In this document: positions 7,962 to 12,677 of the stretch, in pieces
How positions within the stretch are numbered: position 1 is the first letter of the stretch
Layout of the letters: each line of letters begins with the position of its first letter
From: Frankiales bacterium
GTDB lineage: Bacteria > Actinomycetota > Actinomycetes > JAFAQI01
Assembly: GCA_019246495.1 (NCBI GenBank)
Contig: JAFAQI010000112.1
Span: 1 to 12,677 of the forward strand
Direction of reading: 5' to 3'
Length of the DNA stretch: 12,677 nt
The notes under the pieces: generated by a model
Databases searched by the model: none
What the model saw: only the letters and a program-made list of their open reading frames with translations
What the model was told of the DNA's origin: nothing
Translations under genes and position numbers: made by a program

Positions 7962-8081
7962 GTTTCGAGCGAGGCCCCCGCGCGGAAGAATCCGGACAAA
8001 TTGTGACGTCCGACCCGCGAGGAACGCCGCCACCGGCCGTTGACCTGGGCGTAGGGGGACTCGGATCGAGGGAGATCACGA

Positions 8082-9164
8082 ATGCAGGGAACCGCTCGTC
8101 GCACCACCAAGCGCGTCGCCGTCGCCGCGACCACGCTCGTCCTGGCCAGCACGGCCGCGCCCGCTCTCGCGAGCGGCGGCGTCGTCGGCACCGTCACGAG
8201 CACGGCCAGCCACGCCTACCGGCACGGCCTCGTCCCGACCGTTGAGGGCGCGCGCAACAAGGCGCTCGGCATCGGCCTGCCGGGGCTGTCGATGCAGCTC
8301 ACCTACGGCGGCGGAAACAGCGGCGTGGGTGTCACGACCGGCGCGCCCAAGGTCTACCTCGTGTTCTGGGGCAGCCAGTGGGGCACCGCCGGCACCAACA
8401 GCAGCGGTTACACGACGCTCTCCAACGACCCGTCCGGTGCGGCGCCGGTCGTGCAGGCGTTCTTCAAGGGCCTCGGCACCAACAGCGAGGGCTGGTCGAA
8501 GGTCATGACGCAGTACTGCGAGGGCGTGGCGTCCGGCGCCAAGACCTGCCCGGCGAACGCGGCGCACGTCGGCTACCCGACCGGTGGCGCTCTGGCCGGT
8601 GTCTGGTACGACAACAGCGCTGCGGCTCCGAGCCAGGCGACGCAGGCACAGATCGGCCAGGAAGCCGTCAACGCGGCCGGCCACTTCGGCAACACGACGG
8701 CTGCGTCGAACCGCAACGCCGAGTACGCGATCATCTCGCCGACCGGCACGCACCCCGACGGCTTCAACACCGCGTCGAGCACGTGGTGCGCATGGCACGA
8801 CTGGACCGGTGACGTCGGCATCAACTCGCCGTACGGCGGCATCGCGTTCGCCAACGACCCCTACCAGACCGACATGGGTTCGAGCTGTGGCCAGAACTTC
8901 GTCAACCCGGGTGCAGCGGGCCTGACCGACGGCTTCACGATGGTGTTCGGTCACGAATACGCCGAGACCATCACCGACCAGTTCCCGGCCGGTGGCTGGA
9001 CCGACTTCCAGGGCCAGGAGAACGCCGACAAGTGCGCGTGGATCTCCTCCGGCCAGGGCGCTGCGTTCAACCTCTCGCTCTCGACCGGCCGCTACGCCGT
9101 GCAGAGCACGTGGGGCAACGACTTCAACGGTGGCAAGGGTGGCTGCGAGACCACACACGCCTAG
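8082..9164 (+). CDS. Exported six-cysteine protein of unknown function with HEYAE motif
   Basis: The 360-aa product begins with a Sec-type signal peptide: a basic start (RRTTKR), a hydrophobic core at 12-22 and a likely cut after APALA (residue 30). The mature part has VYLVFWGSQWG (91-101), six cysteines (146, 156, 236, 269, 318, 355) that could form disulfides outside the cell, and FGHEYAETITDQFP (289-302). HEYAE (His291, Glu292, Glu295) resembles a HExxE zinc or metallohydrolase site. The following WTDFQGQENADKCAW and the closing YAVQSTWGNDFNGGKGGCE look conserved in style. It recalls uncharacterised secreted bacterial proteins distantly like the EXORDIUM/phosphate-induced group, but I cannot confirm a family. 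No membrane anchor or sortase signal is present. ATG 8082 is supported by GAGGGAG at 8068-8074. It is monocistronic, closed by a strong terminator. Confidence 0.85.
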   Translation: MQGTARRTTKRVAVAATTLVLASTAAPALASGGVVGTVTSTASHAYRHGLVPTVEGARNKALGIGLPGLSMQLTYGGGNSGVGVTTGAPKVYLVFWGSQWGTAGTNSSGYTTLSNDPSGAAPVVQAFFKGLGTNSEGWSKVMTQYCEGVASGAKTCPANAAHVGYPTGGALAGVWYDNSAAAPSQATQAQIGQEAVNAAGHFGNTTAASNRNAEYAIISPTGTHPDGFNTASSTWCAWHDWTGDVGINSPYGGIAFANDPYQTDMGSSCGQNFVNPGAAGLTDGFTMVFGHEYAETITDQFPAGGWTDFQGQENADKCAWISSGQGAAFNLSLSTGRYAVQSTWGNDFNGGKGGCETTHA

Positions 9165-9179
9165 TCGTTTGTTCGCTTG

Positions 9180-9215
9180 ACGAAAAAGCCCGGGTGAATG
9201 CCCGGGCTTTTTCGT
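9180..9215. terminator. Strong Rho-independent terminator, 15-bp perfect stem
   Basis: ACGAAAAAGCCCGGG (9180-9194) and CCCGGGCTTTTTCGT (9201-9215) pair perfectly over 15 bp around the loop TGAATG. The 3' arm carries the T5 run and the 5' arm the matching A5, so it could work on both strands. It starts 16 bp after the stop of the exported protein gene and ends 12 bp before the ABC ATPase start. Confidence 0.95.
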
Positions 9216-9221
9216 TAGGGT
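9216..9221 (+). promoter_or_regulatory. Candidate -10 box TAGGGT for a leaderless ABC-exporter transcript
   Basis: TAGGGT fits TANNNT and begins on the base after the terminator stem. Six nt separate it from the GTG start at 9228, which has no ribosome-binding site. This is the expected spacing for transcription starting on the start codon. A weak -35-like GTGAAT (9194-9199) would fall in the terminator loop. Confidence 0.5.
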
Positions 9222-9227
9222 CGTCCG

Positions 9228-10226
9228 GTGAGTGAAGCCGCCATCGTCGTCGAAGGACTGACGAAGACCTTTGCCGGTCGCGGACGTGACGCCAGACCCG
9301 TCGAGGCGCTGCGCGGCATCGACCTCAGCGTCCGGCGGGGCACGGTGCTCGGCGTCCTCGGTCCCAACGGTGCGGGCAAGACGACGGCCGTGCGCATCCT
9401 GACGACCTTGCTGCAACCGACCGCCGGCCGCGCGACGGTCGAGGGCCACGACGTCGTTCGCGACGCCGCCGCGGTCCGCTCCGTCATCGGTCTCGCCGGC
9501 CAGTCGACGGCCATCGTCGACGAGCTGTCGGGCCGCGAGAACCTCGAGATGGTCGGCCGGCTGCACCACCTCGGCAAGCCCGGCGCGGCTGCCCGTGCGG
9601 GCGAGCTGCTCGAGCAGTTCGACCTGGTCGACGCTGGTGAGCGGATGGCCAAGACCTACTCGGGCGGCCTGCTCCGGCGCCTCGACCTGGCGGCGAGCCT
9701 CGTCGCGCATCCCGCCGTGCTGTTCCTCGACGAGCCGACCACGGGACTCGACCCGCGCAGCCGGCTGGCGATGTGGGACGTGATCCGCAACCTGGTCGCC
9801 GGCGGCACCACGCTGCTGCTGACGACGCAGTACCTCGACGAGGCGGACGAGCTTGCTGACGAGATCGTCGTCATCGACCGCGGTCAGGTGATCGCGGCCG
9901 GGACGTCGGAGGAGCTCAAGGGCCGCATCGGCGGTGACGTCGTGGAGTTCGTCGTACCCGACGGGTCGCGCATCGCCGCAGCCGTCGATGCGGTCGAGCC
10001 GCTGGGGGAGAGCCGGCCGACAGTCGAGAGTGACAGCGGCCTGGTCTCGGTGCGCGTCGGCGCGCGGGGCTCGGAGGCGCTGGTGGAGACCGTACGACGG
10101 CTCGACGCGGCCGGGATCTCGTCGGTCGGCCTGGCCCTTCGCCGGCCGTCGCTCGACGACGTGTTCCTCGCACTCACCGGCCACGCCGCCGACGACACCA
10201 GCGACAGCGAAGGAGTGTCTCCGTGA
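9228..10226 (+). CDS. ABC transporter ATP-binding protein, DrrA-type
   Basis: This gene encodes a 332-aa ATPase subunit of a daunorubicin-resistance (DrrA) type exporter. Motifs are Walker A GPNGAGKT (45-52), Q-loop Gln92 in GLAGQSTAIVDELSGRENL, signature YSGGL (144-148), Walker B VLFLDEP (164-170), D-loop GLD (173-175) and TTQYLDEAD (199-207), where Gln201 replaces the usual H-loop His as is common in this subfamily. The C-terminal part (about 235-325) is the usual DrrA accessory domain, ending LRRPSLDDVFLALTG. The GTG start has no Shine-Dalgarno sequence but an ideally placed -10 box. Its stop overlaps the permease start by 4 nt (GTGA), so the two are coupled. Substrates of this family range from antibiotics to lipids; none can be assigned here. 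Confidence 0.94.
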   Translation: MSEAAIVVEGLTKTFAGRGRDARPVEALRGIDLSVRRGTVLGVLGPNGAGKTTAVRILTTLLQPTAGRATVEGHDVVRDAAAVRSVIGLAGQSTAIVDELSGRENLEMVGRLHHLGKPGAAARAGELLEQFDLVDAGERMAKTYSGGLLRRLDLAASLVAHPAVLFLDEPTTGLDPRSRLAMWDVIRNLVAGGTTLLLTTQYLDEADELADEIVVIDRGQVIAAGTSEELKGRIGGDVVEFVVPDGSRIAAAVDAVEPLGESRPTVESDSGLVSVRVGARGSEALVETVRRLDAAGISSVGLALRRPSLDDVFLALTGHAADDTSDSEGVSP

Positions 10227-11011
10227 GCGAGCAGTCGCTGCGCTGGGCCGGCAACGACGCGTGGGTCATCACCTGGCGCAACCTGACGGTCTGGCGCCGG
10301 GTGCCGGCGTACCTGGTCTTCACGGTCGTGCAGCCGACGATCTTCACGCTGCTGTTCCGCTACGTCTTCGGCGGCGCGATCCCGGTGGCGGTGCCGGGTG
10401 GCTACGTCAACTACCTGCTGCCGGGTGTGATCGGTCAGACCGCGGCGTTCGCGACGATGGCGACCGCGATCTCGCTCGCGATCGAGGCGCAGAAGGGCGT
10501 GATCGACCGGCTGCGCGTCATGCCGATCGCCCGCTCGGCGGTGTTGCTCGGCCGCTTGCTCGCCGATGGCTTCCGGATGCTCGTCACGCTGCTCGTGATC
10601 GTCGCGGTGGGCTACGCCGTCGGCTTCCGCTTCCACAACGGTGTCGGTGGCGCGCTTGGCATGATCGCGCTGGCCGAGGCGTTCGGGCTCGCATTGTGCT
10701 GCGTGTCGATGTTCATCGGTCTGGCGCTGCGCCAGGAAGAGGCGGTGCAGGCGTTCGGCCTGATCTGGCTGTTCCCGCTCACGTTCGTGTCGTCGGCGTT
10801 CGTGCCGCTGGCCTCGATGCCCGGCTGGCTCCAGGCTTTCGCCGTCAACCAGCCGGTGACGCATGTCATCAACGCGCTGCGCTGGATGGCGCTCGGCGAC
10901 ACGCCGCTGTCCCACAACGGCGACAACCTGTGGCTGTCGATCGTGTGGATCGTCGGGATCATCGCGGTCTTCCTGCCGCTCGCGGTGCGGGCCTACCGTC
11001 GGGTGTCTTAG
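10223..11011 (+). CDS. ABC-2 type permease, DrrB-type
   Basis: This 262-aa membrane protein has about six hydrophobic segments (near residues 29-49, 62-86, 114-134, 143-168, 176-197 and 238-257). The EAQKGVIDRLRVMPIARSAVLLGR loop (88-111) and FPLTFVSSAFVPLASMPGWLQAFAVNQPVT (184-213) are typical of DrrB permeases of the ABC-2 superfamily. It would form the membrane channel of the exporter with the preceding ATPase, probably as a dimer of each. GTG 10223 overlaps the ATPase stop and is preceded by AAGGAG at 10210-10215 with 7-nt spacing. The product looks full length. No regulator or biosynthetic gene adjoins the pair. Confidence 0.93.
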   Translation: MSEQSLRWAGNDAWVITWRNLTVWRRVPAYLVFTVVQPTIFTLLFRYVFGGAIPVAVPGGYVNYLLPGVIGQTAAFATMATAISLAIEAQKGVIDRLRVMPIARSAVLLGRLLADGFRMLVTLLVIVAVGYAVGFRFHNGVGGALGMIALAEAFGLALCCVSMFIGLALRQEEAVQAFGLIWLFPLTFVSSAFVPLASMPGWLQAFAVNQPVTHVINALRWMALGDTPLSHNGDNLWLSIVWIVGIIAVFLPLAVRAYRRVS

Positions 11012-11018
11012 CGACACC
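11002..11018 (+). terminator. Weak terminator candidate overlapping the permease stop
   Basis: GGTGTC (11002-11007) pairs with GACACC (11013-11018) around a 5-base loop that contains the permease stop codon. GGGTTTCTTG follows, giving a moderate T-rich tail. The stem is short, so this is only a candidate end for the exporter operon. Confidence 0.35.
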
Positions 11019-11075
11019 GGGTTTCTTGCACTGAACGGGTGCGTGGCGGTGCCGGTCCGGCCGCTGGTCGCTGAC

Positions 11076-11081
11076 TAGCAT
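11076..11081 (+). promoter_or_regulatory. Candidate -10 box TAGCAT for the helicase gene
   Basis: TAGCAT fits TANNNT and ends 12 nt before ATG 11094. A start 6-7 nt downstream of it would give a leader of about 5 nt, almost leaderless, which fits the absence of a purine-rich ribosome-binding site. No clear -35 is present. Confidence 0.4.
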
Positions 11082-11093
11082 CGGCGACCTCCC

Positions 11094-12677
11094 ATGACTG
11101 CTGTGCCTGACCTCGCCATGCCCGAAGGCGTGCCGCTGCGCGCCTGGCAACGCCACGCCCTGGCGGCGTACCACGCGGCGGGACAGGCTGACTTCCTGGT
11201 CACTGCGACCCCCGGCGCAGGCAAGACCACGTTCGCGCTCGCGGTCGCGCGCACACTGCTGGATCGGCGCGTGGTCGACCGAGTTGTCGTCGTCTGCCCG
11301 ACGGACCATCTGCGGACGCAGTGGGCGGACGCGGCGGACCGCATGGGACTCGCGTTGGACCCGACGCTCAGCAACGCCGTCGGACCGGTGCGGCCGGACA
11401 TGCGCGGCTACGTGACGACCTACGCACAGGTCGCCGGCGCGCCGATGCTGCACCGCGCGCGGACCGACGCGCGACGCAGTCTCGTGATCCTCGACGAGAT
11501 CCACCACGCGGGCGATGGCCTGTCGTGGGGGGACGCGGTCGCCGAAGCGTTCACACCCGCGCGGCGACGGCTCGCATTGACCGGTACGCCGTTCCGCACG
11601 CGGCCGGACGAACGCATTCCTTTCGTCCGCTATGACAGCGGCGACGATGACGCACTGGTGAGTTCCGCCGATGTGACCTATGGCTATCGCGAGGCGCTGG
11701 CCGACCGCGTCGTACGTCCGGTCGTGTTCGCCGCTTACACGGGCGTCTCGCGGTGGCGCAACAGCGCGGGCGAGGTGATCGCGGCCTCGCTGTCGGAGTC
11801 GGCGACGAAGAAGACCGAGGCGGCCGCCTGGCGGACCGCGCTCAATCCCAACGGTCGTTGGGTGCCGCACGTCATCGCGGCGATGGACGAGCGCATCACG
11901 CACCTGCGCGAGCACGGGATGCCGGACGCGGCGGGGCTGGTGCTCGCCTCCGACCAGGACGACGCGCGCGCCTACGCCGCGATCGTCGAACGGGTCACCG
12001 GCGAGAAGCCGGCGCTGATCCTGTCCGATGACCCGAAGGCCAACGCGCGGATCGCGGAGTTCACGTCGTCGGCCGAGCGCATCGCGGTGTGCGTGCGGAT
12101 GATCTCGGAAGGTGTCGACATTCCTCGCGCCGCGTGCCTGGCGTGGATGACGTCGTACCGCACACCGCTGTTCTTCGCCCAGGCCGTCGGCCGGGTCGTG
12201 CGTGCGCGGAGCCGGGCCGAGTCGGCGACGGTGTTCCTGCCGGCGGTGCGCCCGTTGCTCGCACTCGCGGCGGAGCTGGAGGCCGAGCGCAACCACGTGC
12301 TTCCGCCGCCGGAGCCGGGTCAGGATCTGATCGATCCCTACGACGTCGAGCGCGAGATCGTCGGCGGCGAGACGGTCGAGGCGCTCGGATCCGACGCCGA
12401 GTTCGCGCACGTGCTGCACGGTGGCCGCGCAGTCGTCGCCGACGCCGCCGACGACCGGCCGGTGTCGGCGGACGAGGCGGACTACCTGGGGCTGCCCGGC
12501 CTGCTCTCGCCGGAGCAGACTGCCGCGCTCCTTGCCAAGCGCGACGTCGAATTGCGCCGCCGGGTGGCAGCGGCGCGTTCCGCGGTCGCCGGGGACGAGC
12601 CGGACGAGTCCGAGCTCGCCGCCTACGCACAGGTCGCGGCTGCGCGACGGCGGCTGTCGGCAATGGTCTCGGCGTAC
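11094..12677 (+). CDS. Superfamily II DEAD/DEAH-like helicase (3' end beyond the window)
   Basis: The frame is open for 528 codons from ATG 11094 to the window edge, so the C-terminus is missing. The helicase motifs are in order: LRAWQ (Q-motif-like, 15-19), motif I TATPGAGKTT (37-46), motif Ia-like CPTDHLRTQW (68-77), motif II DEIHH (134-138), motif III LTGTPFR (162-168), motif V ISEGVDIPRA (337-346) and motif VI QAVGRVVRAR (363-372). This fits the type of SF2 ATPase that includes UvrB/type I and III restriction translocases and stand-alone actinobacterial helicases. After the helicase core an acidic and then Arg-rich tail (about 400-528) has no domain I recognise. No methylase, nuclease or specificity gene is visible, so a defence role cannot be claimed. 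ATG 11118 is an alternative start but leaves fewer residues before LRAWQ. Confidence 0.9.
   Translation, partial: MTAVPDLAMPEGVPLRAWQRHALAAYHAAGQADFLVTATPGAGKTTFALAVARTLLDRRVVDRVVVVCPTDHLRTQWADAADRMGLALDPTLSNAVGPVRPDMRGYVTTYAQVAGAPMLHRARTDARRSLVILDEIHHAGDGLSWGDAVAEAFTPARRRLALTGTPFRTRPDERIPFVRYDSGDDDALVSSADVTYGYREALADRVVRPVVFAAYTGVSRWRNSAGEVIAASLSESATKKTEAAAWRTALNPNGRWVPHVIAAMDERITHLREHGMPDAAGLVLASDQDDARAYAAIVERVTGEKPALILSDDPKANARIAEFTSSAERIAVCVRMISEGVDIPRAACLAWMTSYRTPLFFAQAVGRVVRARSRAESATVFLPAVRPLLALAAELEAERNHVLPPPEPGQDLIDPYDVEREIVGGETVEALGSDAEFAHVLHGGRAVVADAADDRPVSADEADYLGLPGLLSPEQTAALLAKRDVELRRRVAAARSAVAGDEPDESELAAYAQVAAARRRLSAMVSAY

Noticed and set aside
7908..8033. N-terminal extension of the FAD oxidase to 8033
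   Set aside because: The added residues look non-coding and would cover the -10 box and the inverted repeat. GlcD-like proteins usually begin close to the ATG 7907 start.
8040..8069. TTGACC at 8040-8045 as a -35 for the exported protein gene
   Set aside because: At 16-18 bp downstream there is only GGATCG/GATCGA, a poor -10, and the resulting start would leave no room for the GAGGGAG ribosome-binding site.
8086..8120. Twin-arginine (Tat) signal in the exported protein
   Set aside because: RRTTKR lacks the hydrophobic residues expected after the RR pair in a Tat motif. The short charged start and core fit a Sec signal better.
8076..10184. Long minus-strand open frame (about 700 codons) opposite the exported protein and ABC ATPase genes
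   Set aside because: It spans two well-supported plus-strand genes and a perfect terminator. Its product is Arg/Asp/Val/Gly-rich low complexity without motifs, a usual side effect of high-GC codon bias.
10959..12419. 486-codon minus-strand open frame opposite the helicase
   Set aside because: The plus-strand frame contains all helicase motifs in order. The antisense product is Arg/His/Gly-rich with no domain.
11094..12677. Helicase as part of a restriction or other defence system
   Set aside because: No methyltransferase, nuclease, specificity subunit or other defence gene is visible, and the neighbours are ordinary chromosomal genes.

Overview
This is a dense, very GC-rich window with short intergenic gaps, frequent GTG starts, overlapping stop/start codons and TANNNT-type -10 boxes close to start codons. 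Together with an apparent relative of the mycothiol-dependent DinB-like enzymes at the left edge, this points to an actinomycete chromosome. I see no phage, IS element, CRISPR array or RNA gene.

Layout, left to right. (1) 2-256: the 3' end of a gene cut by the window edge. (2) About 302-4791: a tight, co-directional and probably translationally coupled cluster of molybdenum-hydroxylase / CO-dehydrogenase accessory genes: a MoxR-type AAA+ ATPase (coxD-like), a VWA protein (coxE-like), an XdhC-family protein (coxF-like), a MobA/MocA-like nucleotidyltransferase and a CoxG-like SRPBCC protein with a C-terminal membrane anchor. The structural genes coxM, coxS and coxL are not in the window. The nucleotidyltransferase has no in-frame ATG, GTG or TTG upstream of its nucleotide-binding loop. 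The best start is an ATC codon with a well-placed GGAG, in an 8-nt overlap like the one at the preceding gene junction. (3) 4877-6475: malate synthase A. (4) 6525-7907, minus strand: a GlcD-type FAD-linked (glycolate/lactate-like) oxidase, convergent with malate synthase across a symmetric hairpin. If it makes glyoxylate, the two enzymes form a glycolate-to-malate route. (5) 8082-9164: an exported, six-cysteine protein of unknown function with an HEYAE motif, closed by a perfect 15-bp-stem terminator. (6) 9228-11011: a DrrA/DrrB-type ABC exporter pair whose putative leaderless promoter sits directly on the terminator's end. (7) 11094-12677: a superfamily II DEAD/DEAH-like helicase, open at the right edge.

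How the genes work together. In the cox-type cluster, the MocA-like enzyme would make the cytosine dinucleotide form of the molybdenum cofactor. The XdhC-like protein, with the AAA+/VWA pair, would load or modify it on an apo-enzyme, and CoxG would link the enzyme to the membrane or its quinone pool. Malate synthase and the FAD oxidase plausibly share glyoxylate. The exported protein, exporter pair and helicase look like independent units. Functions are inferred from remembered family motifs; no database search was run.
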